Source: Ailurus styani (lineage: Eukaryota; Chordata; Mammalia; Carnivora; Ailuridae). From it: a DNA stretch of 64,000 nt. Of this stretch, positions 1 to 10,600 are shown piece after piece. The notes under the pieces are model-generated. The model had not been told where the DNA came from, made no database searches, and saw nothing but the letters and a program-made list of their open reading frames with translations. The stretch lies in NCBI GenBank assembly GCA_002007465.1, contig LNAC01000163.1, positions 1,448,896 through 1,512,895 on the forward strand, given 5' to 3'. The translations under genes and the position numbers were made by a program. Within the stretch, counting starts at the first letter, position 1. Each line of letters begins with the position of its first letter.

Positions 1-206
1 TCTTTACCTCTCACTAAAACCATTATTCCTCCCCTACTCCTGTTACTAAAAGAAAAGAAAATTCATTTGAACACCAGGATTGGGCTTTACAGACACAGGA
101 GATAATGCAAAGTTTTACGCATCAGATCAGTAAAGTATAAAATGATTTCCTCTGGTTGTTGTAGTTATTTTGCTCTGGGGGAAACCTACTTTAATAGGTA
201 CTGGAG

Positions 207-385
207 GGGCGCCTGGGTGGCTCAGTCATTAGGCATCTGCCTTCGGCTCGGGTCATGATCTAGGGGTCCTGGGATCCAGCCCCACCTCAGGCTCCCTGCT
301 CTGCGGGAAAGCCTGCTTCTCCCTCTCCCACTCCCCCTGCTGTTGTCCCCTCTTTCACTTCATCTCTCTCTGTCAAGTGAATAAA
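207..385 (+). mobile_element. CAN-SINE
   Basis: Full head and body, short tail. Perfect 14-bp TSD taataggtactgga at 192-205 and 386-399. Confidence 0.93.
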
Positions 386-1589
386 TAATAGGTACTGGAA
401 ATCTTGAGATTAATTGTAACTAAGTTTCTTGTCAGATGTATAATTTATTTAATAAGCATTTATTGAACACCTACTATACACCAAGCTTTTGCAGGCATGC
501 AAAGAAAGGCAAAGCCTCACAGTGTCAAAGCAATCTTCCTAGAACAGACTGACACATTCACTTCAGTGTTCTGCATGAGAAATAAAGTCTATCTCAATAT
601 TGGTTCTTTTTACACCTTGGAGCTAGGGGAGCTTAGTCCTTTAAGCAGTTGATCAGTCAGGTTCTGTGGTTGCAAGCAACAGATTAATTTAAGCAAGAAA
701 AAGGGGGATTATCAAAAGAATAATGGGGATCTCCGTGTTTTGAAGTGAGGAGAATGATTGATGAGGCCTCAGGAACCACAGGACTCTGGGGATAGTAGAG
801 GCAGGAAATAGGGGAACTATGTCTTTGAGGCACTGGCACTGGAAATGACTCAGCCTCAACCACTTTCAGTGACAATGTCTCTGCCTCAAATGCAAACTGA
901 CTTACCTTGGATCCCATGCTTGGCTTCAGGGGACCAAAGAACTGGAAGTCTATGATTGGTAGACACACCAAAACTAAATGAAGTGGGAAAGGGTAGTTCC
1001 CCAAGGAAAGGGTCTTAAGCAAATAAAATCAATACAATACATGCCCAACACAAGCCATGAAATTACTGCATTCAGTCTCTAACTTTTTATTTTATTAATT
1101 ATAAATATATATCCCCCCAGTTAGGTCCCCAGAGTGATGAACACTGGCATTATGAAGTCGGGATGGCAAGTTTGCAAAATTTCTCTCAGTTTTTTCATCT
1201 GTCAGTTGAGAATATTCATCTTTGTCTTTCTCCCTCACAGAATTATTCTAGAACTCTCCTGAGACATACAAAAGTGTTTGGGGGGAAAATCTGTATATAA
1301 TTACATTATACAAAAAAGATTCTAGCTTTCATATGCTTTCATCCATTCATTCAAAAATATTAATTGAACATCCAGTAAATGCTAGGCATTGTTCTAGGCA
1401 ATCAGGGTCCTTTCTGAACAAAATGGCAAAACCCATGGTCTCTTGGAGCTTATATTCAATGTGAGAAGGGAAATAGACAATAAACTCATACATATTATGA
1501 CAGGAGAAAAATAAAACAGTAAAGGGGATAGGTTGTGTCCAGGAAAGGAAGGGGAGGCGGGCCAGTTTTGCCTTTTTAACCACATGGTT

Positions 1590-1660
1590 AGCTTTGCACA
1601 GTGGCAGTATCGTAGCCAATGAGGTTTATCCGAGGCGCGATTATTGCTAATTGAAAACTT
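1590..1660 (+). pseudogene. U4 snRNA retropseudogene, 3'-truncated
   Basis: The first 71 nt of spliceosomal U4 RNA, starting AGCTTTGCACAGTGGCAGTA and ending at TTGAAAACTT. They match U4 base for base except one CpG-type change (GCGC to GCAC near position 9). The remaining half of U4 is absent. It is bracketed by perfect 16-bp duplications (ttaaccacatggttag at 1576-1591 and 1659-1674). Abrupt 3' truncation with TSDs and no poly(A) is a known form of snRNA retropseudogene. No snRNA promoter elements are seen upstream, so it should be silent. Confidence 0.93.
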
Positions 1661-2213
1661 AACCACATGGTTAGGGTAGACTTTACTGATAAATGACATT
1701 TGAGTAGAGACTTGCAGAAAATGAAGGAACAATATTGATGGCTGGCAGAAGAGTTTACAAGCACAGAGAACAGAAGATGAAGATCCTCAACTGCTCCATA
1801 GACTTAAAGAAGCGAGAGAAAGCCCAAGCAGCTGAGCAGAGTGAGCAAGTGAGAGAAGGATATGAAGTTAGGAAGTGTGAGACTAAATCATGGAAGGTCT
1901 TGTAGGACATTGTAGGGACTCTGATGTTTACTCTAGATGAGATGGAAAACCATTGCTGGGCATCGAATGACATGATATGTTGAGAGGACCAAGCTGGATG
2001 CTGTGCAGAAGACAGACTGAGGGGATCAGGGAACCAAAGAGAAGGCTATTTCAAAAGTCTAGGTGAGCACCGATGGTGGCATAAACCAGAGTGATTGGTG
2101 GAGGTGGTGGGAAGTCATCAGATTCTATGTATACTTTGAAGGTGGGGTCCACCATACCTGCAGACACATAATGTGTGGAATGCTAAAGAAAGAGAGCAAA
2201 GATGACTCTAAGG

Positions 2214-2867
2214 GGTTTGTTTTTGTTTTTTGTTTTTGAAATCAAATCTTCAATGTATGGAAAAATCAGTGCCAGTGGGGGTCAGGGGTCACCGGACCAG
2301 GTGGAAGGTCAGCCAGTATATGATGAGGGACTGGAAGGCTGCAGCTCCCAGGGTCAGGTAGAGCTGAAGATGCTGCCGGGCAGCTGGGCCTCCCATGCTG
2401 TCAGGGCCCAGGGCTGCTGTTCGCAAAGAGCGCACGATCAAGTACATGAGCGAAGACGAAGTCCAGGCCAGTGCCACGTAGTAGCCATCACTGCCAAAGA
2501 GCAGCCCTGTGAGCACGCTGAGGATCATCCCCACATATTTGTACCCACTGTAGGCTAGCAGGTGGAAGGTACACAGGTCACTGCGTACAGTGGCCAGGTA
2601 GACGCCCAGGAGCAGGGCGAGCGCCTCCATCACGACCCACACCAGTGCCGTGCTTGCACACAGGCCCAGCACCTCTGGGGAGAACCTTTTCTGAATGCCC
2701 AGTGCCATCCCAGCCAACAGCACGTAGGTGATGAAGGCCATTGTGGGCATATAGAGGTCAGGGGCGTTGAGATCTTGCCGCGGGGGCAGAGGCACATCAC
2801 GACTGTACTGCACCTCCCAGTTCTGGTGTGTGTAGGGGAAGACCAGTAGCCCAGCTTCTTGGCCACA
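2214..2867 (-). pseudogene. YIF1A: YIF1A processed pseudogene, 5'-truncated retrocopy
   Basis: The minus strand encodes the C-terminal part of YIF1A, an ER-Golgi membrane protein: [20 protein letters not shown], then multiple membrane segments and the terminal [11 protein letters not shown], with the stop at 2289. No introns interrupt it. Past the stop come a short 3'UTR and an A-rich tail (interrupted A-runs, 2214-2240), so it is a reverse-transcribed mRNA. It begins inside the mRNA (VAKKLG...), so about the first 40% of the protein is missing. One base is lost in the codons after KKLG, shifting the frame; from there to the stop the frame is open for about 190 codons. The 10-bp direct repeat gactctaagg flanks it (2204-2213 and 2868-2877). 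Without the N-terminus or a promoter it is very likely non-functional. Confidence 0.93.
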
Positions 2868-3058
2868 GACTCTAAGGTTTTCGATATGAGCAATAGCAAG
2901 GATGGAGATTCTCTAATGAGAAACACTGGGTGAGGAGCAGTTGTCAGGGAAAATTCGTTTATTTCAGTTTGTTAAGTCTGGGACGCCTGTTAGATATCCA
3001 AGTAGAGAGACTGAATAAGGAGTTGGGGAAGATATAAATTTAGAAGTCATTGGCAGAG

Positions 3059-3244
3059 GGGCACCTGGGTGGCTCAGTCATTAGGCGTCTGCCTTCGGCT
3101 CTAGTTGTGATCCCGGGGTCCTGGAATCGAGCCCCACGTTGGGCTCCCTGCTCAGCAGGAAGCCTGCTTCTCCCTCTGCCACTCCCCCTTCTCTTACCAT
3201 CTCTCTCTCTGTCAAATAAATAAAATCTTAAAAAAAAAAAAAAG
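3059..3244 (+). mobile_element. CAN-SINE inside antisense L2
   Basis: Full copy with A14 tail. TSD agtcattggcaga at 3046-3058 and 3245-3257. It cuts the relic YADD-box region of the L2. Confidence 0.93.
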
Positions 3245-4098
3245 AGTCATTGGCAGATAGGTAGGATTTAAAACCATGAGTCTGGATAAGAAAGTGAGTG
3301 CAGCCAAAGAATCAAAGTCATACCAATATTTATGAACAGAAAGATGAGGAGGAACCAGTAAATGAGATTGAAGTAGAACAAAGAGAAAGGTATCCCAGAA
3401 ATAGTGAAGAAAATATATCAAAGAGGATGAAATAATCAATAGTGTCCAACCTGATACGTGAATAAGGTGAAAACTGACTTGGATTTAGCAATGTGGAGGT
3501 CATTAAGGGCTTTGACAGGAGTTGTGTAGGTTATAGGTTGGGACAAAAAGCCTGATTGGAATGAGTCCAAAAGAGAATGGGGACAGAGGAATTGAAAACA
3601 AGTATAGCCAGCTCCTTCGAGGACCAGAGAAAGTGTGTAGTTGATTTGTGTTGAGAGATGTGCGCTGGGGGCTAGGGAGGCTAGCTCTTCGGACTCAGTA
3701 ACATCTAAGGCGTGATCCATGAAATACTCTATTTCTTGCTGGAGGTTTCAGAGTTAATCAGTTATCTCACCAGCTGTCAGATGTTTCAAATGTCCACATC
3801 TGAGCAAGATGCCAAGCATGGTTTAGGCAGCAACGAAATTGGTGGTCTTGGCCTCTGTGTGTCACTGGGAGCACTCACGATCTGGGCAGAGACTCCTTAG
3901 AACATTTGCCAGAACAGGCATCTCCCTTTATCTGAATTTAGTCCGCTCCTAGAAGTACATTGGCTAGTGAATTTCCAGATGGCAGAAGTCTTTTCCATTG
4001 TTTTAAATGGGAAGAAATAAAAACACCAAAGCATTCCCACCTCATCTAAAAATCCCAGTGAGTTTCTTTAAGTATCACTAAAACACTCTCAGACATAT

Positions 4099-4164
4099 GG
4101 GGCACCTGGGTGACTCAGTCAGTTAAGCGTCTACCTTCAGCTCAGGTCATGATCCCGGGGTCCA
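4099..4164 (+). mobile_element. CAN-SINE, head only
   Basis: Starts GGGGCACCTGGGTGACTC and stops after CCCGGGGTCC; CT-rich body and tail missing. Confidence 0.8.
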
Positions 4165-4204
4165 GGTGGCAAGGAGTACCTGTAAATGGTATTCACCAAA
4201 GGCA

Positions 4205-4405
4205 GTGTAGGCTTTAGCATCAGACAGTCCTGGATCCACAGCCTGACTCCCTCATTTATTAGCTTGTAAGATCTTGCAGAAGGTGGTTAATTTCTATGAG
4301 ACTCAGTTTCCTTCAATGTGAGATGGGGATAATAATACTTAAAGAGTTATTATAAGATCGTGATATGCATAGTAATTCCTGGCACACATATTAGATGCCC
4401 AATTT
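4205..4405 (+). repeat. MIR remnant
   Basis: Follows the MIR pattern: 'tcagacagtcctggatccac' near the start, 'gagactcagtttcctt', then 'gatggggataataatactta' and 'ctggcacacatattag' at the end. Confidence 0.6.
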
Positions 4406-4478
4406 AAAAGAAATAGTAACTATATCTGTTAGTCTCTTAGTATGCGGTATAAACAATAGAAATATAAAGAAAAAAATG

Positions 4479-4627
4479 AGGGGGCGCCTGGGTGGCTCAG
4501 TTGGTTAAGCGTCCAACCTTTGGTTTCAGCTCAGGTCATTATCTCAGGGTTGTGAGATCGAACCCCACATTAGGCTCAGCACAGAGTCTGCTCAAGATTC
4601 TCTCTCCCTCTCCCTCTCCCCCTGCTC

Positions 4628-4671
<44 letters not shown>

Positions 4672-4695
4672 AAATAAATAAAATCTAAAGAAAAA
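4479..4695 (+). mobile_element. Older CAN-SINE with expanded CT tract
   Basis: Head variant with CAGTTGGTTAAGCGTCCAAC; the body contains a long (CT)n run at about 4630-4668, then AAATAAATAAAATC. Confidence 0.88.
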
Positions 4696-5554
4696 TGTGT
4701 CAAATAAACCGAATATAGCCTATTTGTTACTGAGGTAAGAAGAGAAAAATGAGACTAGTTATTGTCATGCACAAAAAAGGAGGGTGAAGCCATGTGTTTA
4801 AAAGGCAAGGTGTTTCACTCTAAGTTAAATTTTTCTCCCTCATCTTGGCAGCACCTTATAAGAAAGCAGTGCCAGTCTGTTAAGTGTTTTGCTGATTGAT
4901 GATGTTAAAGTCAAAAATGAATTCCCCCATTTTGTTCTTCATCCCCAGCAATAAAAACTCATTAAACCCTTATAGAAGAGCCATATCCTGTACACATTAC
5001 GACAGGCCCAGGCCAAGGGCTGTTTTCAGCCATGTTTGTAATCTTCTTTCTGGAGGTCAGCATTACACAGGCGGTCACCACTTGTCCCAGGAGAAGCCCT
5101 AGTCCTTTTGTAGCAATCGGGGCCTGATACACCTCTTGCCTTTCCTAGACCAGCATTTCCTACTCCCTAGGGCTGGGCTGGGCTTCTCAGGTGGTCTGCC
5201 TAGTCGTCCTGCCTGTACTCAGTCGCCTGGACCAGGCCATGCTCTATGTCCCTGCTCACCTCCAGTCATTAGTTGTCCAGGGATCCTAGCAGCCGTCACT
5301 GACACGGAGCCGCTGCTGGAGGCACCATCATGGGGGAAAAGAGATTTCGTGGTCCAGACTCCACTGGAGTCCAAAATCCCCAAGTTCTGCCTCTGAACGC
5401 TGGCCCCAGATGGACTTCCTGGCATACCCAGTAGGTGGACCCGAGCCTGAACCATGTCTGGCTAGCTGTTTCTTCAGGATTCAGGTGGGGAGAATGAAAG
5501 AAAGGAAGACCCCTTTGAGAGAATGGAGGGACACTGACATCAGTCAAGGGAGGG

Positions 5555-5795
5555 TAATTGAGAGTATAGGCTCTAGACCCAGACTGCCTTGGTTTGGACC
5601 CCAGCCCATACCTTTGCTAGTTGTGTGACCTTGGGCAAGTTGCTAAGCTATTTTGTTCCTAAGTTTCCTCACCTATAAAATGGAAGTGATGACAGCACTT
5701 ACCTCATAGGTTGTAATGAATATTAAGCAAGTTGCTACAGTGATAAAGTGCTCAGAGCTATGCCTTCCACATATTAAGTGCTAAATAATTTTTCA
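5555..5795 (+). repeat. MIR element, well preserved
   Basis: Clear MIR core: GTTGTGTGACCTTGGGCAAG, then CCTCACCTATAAAATGGAAG, TTACCTCATAGG and a terminal AAGTGCTAAATAATTT. Nearly full length. Confidence 0.8.
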
Positions 5796-6394
5796 GTGGT
5801 AATGACCAAAACCCCTGAGCAGAGGGATGACATCAGGCTCCTTAGAACTGGTATCCAAGAACTTGCTTAGTGTGGCCCTGTTTCTCCCTCCTGGCACATG
5901 CCTCCTGCACCAGACCTACTCCTCAGCCACCACGGTCTGCTTCACAACCCCCTACATCACTGTGCACTGTGCCAGACGTCACTTCTTTCCTTCTGTTTCC
6001 ACAACCTTCAGAGTGCTTACTTTCCCACCCAAGCCTCCACATTCTACCTCTCTTTTGAGCCCACTTCTCCATAAAACTGAGAAAGCACAGATCCGTGTCT
6101 GTATCATGGCCTGTGAATGTTTGGTTCCTCCCTAGACTCAAGCTGATTAAAGACAGGGACATAACCCTCCTGTCTTCATCCAGCGGCACCCCAGAGAGTG
6201 CCTGAATGTGTCCAAAGTCTTTCTTTCTGCAGGGTTGACTCTTGTTATTGATGTCTGTGACTGAACAATACCCATTTCATAGAGAACTTGTGAGGATTCT
6301 CTTAAACCTCATATGTAAATCACATAGCAAAGTACCTGCCACATACAGTTGTCGTAACTCTAGTTGCTGTAACTGCTGCTGGCTTTTTTGGGAG

Positions 6395-6563
6395 GGAAGG
6401 AGGTGGGGAGGGGCAGAGGGAGTGGGAGAGAGAGAATAATCCCAAGGAGACTCCACACCCAGCAGAGAACCCGACGTGGGACTCGATCTCACAACCCTGA
6501 GATCATGACCTGAGCCGAAATCAGGAGTCATACACTTAACTGACTGAGCCACCCAGATGCCCC
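6395..6563 (-). mobile_element. Older CAN-SINE, antisense
   Basis: Antisense body (GGGAGGGGCAGAGGG) to the head ACTGAGCCACCCAGATGCCC; diverged, no clear TSD. Confidence 0.85.
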
Positions 6564-6599
6564 AGCTGCTGTTTTTTTGGAAAACAGAAAGAGCTCAGG

Positions 6600-6880
6600 C
6601 TTCCCAGCTGAACAAACATGGACTTATAGACCTGCTTGGTTACTTAAAAGCTGCAAGGACTTCTTCAGTTTCTTCAACTGTAAATTGTGGCTTTAATACC
6701 TATCTCAGTACAAAAAGTAAGCAGTTAATAAATATTAGGTCCCTTTTTTTTTTCCTCCTATGTGGCTGTCTAATTTTGTGACCTGCCTGAATTTGCTTCA
6801 CTTCCCCAGTTCCAGGTTCCTCATCTGTAAAATGAGAACATTGAAGTAGATGATCTCCATGTTCCTGCCAGATCTAAATG
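6600..6880 (+). repeat. MIR-like fragments
   Basis: Two diverged copies of the TCAGTTTCTTCAACTGTAAA / CCTCATCTGTAAAATGAGAA motif in tandem, separated by an A/T-rich spacer. Another MIR-tail scrap may lie at 6245-6345. Confidence 0.4.
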
Positions 6881-7239
6881 TCAAAATTATTGAACTTATC
6901 ATCCCTTCCCCTTAAACCTACTCATTCTGTATCCCTGAGAAAGATTCTTTCCTTGATTAACCATTCAGTGCTTTAGTGTGTTAAATTGTTTCAACCCTTG
7001 GTCTCTCTCTTCTATCTCTCCGTCTCTCTAGAGGCAGTAGGGCGGTCCAGACCCCGGGACCCTTCAAACACAGGACTGCATGTGCGCCGCTCCCCAGGAA
7101 GCGTGCAGTGCCCTCTGCCCGGCTGGGCCCCTCTCGCAGCGCGGTCTCGGGAAGCCTGCCCAGCGCCCGGGGAGGGGTGGTCTCCGGCTCTCCCGGGCGC
7201 CCCAAAGAAAAGTATCTGCATCTAAAAAACAAGCGTGGG

Positions 7240-7451
7240 AGGCACCTGGGTGGCTCAATGGGTTAAAGCCTCTGCTTTCGGCTCAGGTCGTGATCTCAGC
7301 GTCCTGGGATCGAGGCCCGCATCAGGCTCTCTGCTCAGCAGGGAGCCTGCTTCCTCCTCTCCCTGTCTCTCTGCCTACTTGTGATCTCTCTCTGTGTGTC
7401 AAATAAATAAATAAAATCTTAAAAAGAAATAAAAATAAAAAAATAAAAAAT
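7240..7451 (+). mobile_element. CAN-SINE next to GRIN3A exon acceptor
   Basis: GTTAAAGCCTCTGC subfamily with long A/T tail. TSD aaacaagcgtggg at 7227-7239 and 7452-7464. Only 50 bases of original intron remain before the exon at 7515. Confidence 0.94.
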
Positions 7452-7514
7452 AAACAAGCGTGGGGCCAGGCGGAGCCTCACATCCATGACCTTTCCTTTC
7501 CTGTTCCGCCACAG

Positions 7515-7679
7515 ACTCTGCAAATGGGCATCAGACACTTCTCTGGACTCTTCGTGCTGCTGTGCGTGGGCTTTGGCCTGTCCCTCCTGACCGCCGTCGG
7601 GGAGCACGTTGTGTACCGGCTGCTGCTACCGCGAATCAAGAACAGATCCAGGCTGCGCTACTGGCTCCACACCAGCCAG
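7515..7679 (+). CDS. GRIN3A: GRIN3A exon: transmembrane segment M4 and start of cytoplasmic tail
   Basis: 165 nt, 55 codons, phase 0 at both ends, acceptor CCGCCACAG and donor CAG/GTGAGT. It begins [11 protein letters not shown], followed by a hydrophobic run ([18 protein letters not shown]) that is the M4 helix, and ends in RYWLHTSQ. The YWL tripeptide is the tyrosine-type endocytic motif described for GluN3A (from memory), and it is intact here. Against the human sequence I recall, there are conservative changes (K to R twice, I to V, T to A). A SINE ends only 63 bases upstream. Confidence 0.96.
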
Positions 7680-10600
7680 GTGAGTGCGCGGCCGCCCCGG
7701 CGCTAACTGTCAGCGTCCCGCTGATGGCGCAGGCCAGAGCCCCACGGCAGACAGGCGACGCGTTCCCAGGAGAGCCGGGGCGCCCTGGACAGCTCCGTGC
7801 GGAAGTCATTCCCTCGAGCCCGTCGATCGGCCTTCCCCGTAAATTAGCCTGTCCCGTCACACCCCTGCCTTTGCTAGCAGCCTGCCTGCTGCTCCCACGA
7901 AGCGATGGGCTTGCTTGTCACCAGGTTTCACTTAACGGTGACAACCTGAGGCGATGGTGTGAGAGATTTATTTCCTACAGACGCTTCCAGCCCAAATGGA
8001 AACTTATTCAGTGAGCTCAAAGTCCCTATTTTTCTCTTTAGATGAACACAGCGGCCCCTGTTCTGTCCCCATTTTCAGTGGCCCCGAGTGGGGAGGTTGG
8101 GCAGTGCCCAGGCCCAGCCACAGGCGATGGACGTTCTGTCCCCAGACTCGGGCATGCTCAGGCCCCGGGCCCCCGGATGGAACCCGCTTCTTCCCGCTTC
8201 ATCCTGGAAAGGATTTGGTCTCCTCGGGGGAACCCCGCACACAGGTGACCTCCATTAGTGCTAACGTGACGAGTGGAATTCTCTGGTTCTTCCCTTCTTT
8301 GTTTTGGCTGCAGAGACGTTCAGACCTAAGTTTTTGACTCACCGTTGGCAATTCTACAAGGCCCTCTGCCACATACTAGTTGTGACGACGACTGTTTATA
8401 TCACATACGTTTTTACGACCCAGAGCATTTCTAAAGCTTCCTTCAAATTACTTTTTTTCCCTCTAGAAATAATAAGCTTAGAATAAGCTAATAATAATTC
8501 TAAGCTAGAATAATAGCTTAGAATTAAAATTTGGCTCTCTTGAGATTTAGGGCTGAAGGTTGATCTGTTTTTGGGCATCCGTGGAAATGTGTTTACAGAG
8601 GTCCAGATGCGTAACAGTGAGATACACTGTTAAACTCAGGCGGTACTTGGTCCCCAGACTGAGTGTTTCTAACGATCTCTACCCGTGAATCTGTTCTTTC
8701 TGCCAGAGATTACATAGAGCACTAAACACATCGTTTGTAGAGGAAAAGCAGCAGCGTTTCAAGACTAAACGTGTGGAAAAGAGGTAAGAAGAGGCCAGCG
8801 CCAGGATTCTTTGTTTGTGAAAATAAAAATGGAGAGATGTAACTGGGACTCCCTGCTCAAAGGGGAAATTATGTATAAATAATTCAGATCAAGTCAGGAC
8901 TAAGTTGTTGATAATGCAATCAGTGAAAATATATGTGGTTTTAAACAGAAGAACAGAGAAGATAAAAAACATATATGGACAGGGAAATGCAATATAGGCC
9001 ATGTATGTCGTGGTTAAAGGTGCGGCTGTGGTCTCCAGAGTCACGTGTCCAGATCCTAACCTGTCACAAACCCTTGCCGTACGTGTAGCATAGCAAGTTA
9101 TTTCTTTAACCTCTCTGTGCTTCCATGTCCTCATTTGTGAAATTGAGATAAAAATAATACCCACTTCCTAGAAATGTTGTAAGGATTAAGTGAGATAATA
9201 CATGCAAAGACCCGAAAACAAAGCCATTTTAGCTCTTGTTACTGTGCACAGAGGACATGCAAGCCTGAATTCACGAGTACTGCAGGCAGTTCGTTTCATG
9301 CCGTACTGCCTTTCTGGCACGTGTCTGCTCCCCGCTCCCTTCCAGTACTCCTAGGAATGTTTGAAATATGCAGTGGACCTGTTCTGCTTCATCCATTTCC
9401 TGGCACTCTTACTACAAACTCATTCAGTGATAGGGAGTAACAAGCAGTAAATGCACGGCAGACACCTTGCCCGCATGCAGCCTGTGGGCGGCGGTTGTGG
9501 CTAAAGACGCCGGCAGCGTTCGGTGTGGCTCCTGGCTGGCCTCCGCTGCCTGCTGCCTGGGGCGGCCCTCCGCCTTCTACCTCGTGCCCAGAGGCCTCCA
9601 TTCTGAGCACCCCCTCCAAGCAACTCTGTCATTGGTGACAGATCTTCAGCTCAAAGCTTGGCTTCCTGGGTCATTTTGAAATCTGCCATTCAGGCTTCTC
9701 ACTCATAATAGAGGAAAAGGGGAAGAGGGGTGAAAAGCATCATTCTTTTTCATTGTTTATACCTCCTCTGGGACCTCTGCTCTCCCCTTGTCTCCAGTTT
9801 TATGTCAGAATCATTTCCGTTCTCTCCCTGAGCCTCTCTTTCCAGTCAGTGAGCAACCCCCGCCCTCTCAGTCTGTGGTATTCCTGGATCATGTTGCAGC
9901 CCTGTCAGCGACAAGCTGGAGACTAATCAGGTCACAGCTGTTCTGTGTCATGTTATGTATATTTTTTCTGTAATTATTATTTTTTTTTTAAAGATTTTAT
10001 TTATTTATTTGAAACACAGAAAGAGATTACAAGTAGGCAGAGAGGCAGGCAGAGAGACAGGGAGAGGAGGAAGCAGGCTCCCCGCTGAGCAGAGAGCCCG
10101 ATGCGGGCCTCGATCCCAGGACGCTGAGACCATGACCTGAGCCGAAAGCAGAGGCTTTAACCCACTGAGCCACCCAGGCGCCCTGTAATTATTTTTTAAC
10201 ACAAATTTTTAACCAGAGGAACACAAGAAGACATAGCAGCGAAGACGCGGTCTCATGACAAAGCATTTGTTTACCAGCCATAATAGAAACAGGAAGCCCA
10301 GTGATCCCATTTCCAACCGTGATGTGATTGCCAGTCACATCTCTCTCACCTCAGCTGAGAACCAAATGTGTCTTTCACTCAATATATCCACTTTTCTTGG
10401 CAGATTCCCTTCTGGAGCGCCTTATTTTGAGAAGGAGCTAAGGCAGAACATGCTCTCCTGGCTTATGTTGGGCCCACACTTCCTGTGCCACCTCCCTTCC
10501 ACCCAGCACCCAGCTGTAACCTTTCAAATGCAGTGAGTGTTTGAGGCCCCACAGCTGTCATGTCTCTTCTGAAGGCTCTAATGGAGTATTGAACTGCAAG

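Larger units (their letters stand above)
1335..3725 (-). mobile_element. Degenerate L2 LINE (antisense), carrying three later insertions
   Basis: The minus strand shows decayed L2 3' end, the C-terminal ORF2 segment (SLTSFRS...LCSAAWAFSRF-like) and reverse-transcriptase palm remnants, including the HGFK...YADD region at about 3245-3290 on the far side of a SINE. The element is split by the U4 copy (1590-1660), the YIF1A retrocopy (2204-2877 with TSD) and a CAN-SINE (3059-3244). Stops and frameshifts are abundant. Outer borders are approximate. Confidence 0.7.
1..7514 (+). other. GRIN3A intron (3' portion), repeat-filled
   Basis: No host exon was found here on either strand. The stretch holds five CAN-SINE copies or pieces before the copy at 7240, an antisense L2, the U4 and YIF1A retrocopies, MIR pieces and unique intron. 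About 500-1330 is unremarkable apart from an L2-like scrap at 440-500, and 3730-4080 and 4700-5540 show nothing recognisable. 7030-7220 is locally GC-rich with a few CpGs and no supported gene. Confidence 0.75.

Noticed and set aside
207..300. tRNA genes in SINE heads
   Set aside because: The tRNA-Lys-like heads are diverged SINE parts without a foldable acceptor stem and with poly(A) tails.
1597..1660. Functional U4 snRNA gene
   Set aside because: Only the 5' half is present, with TSDs and no upstream proximal sequence element.
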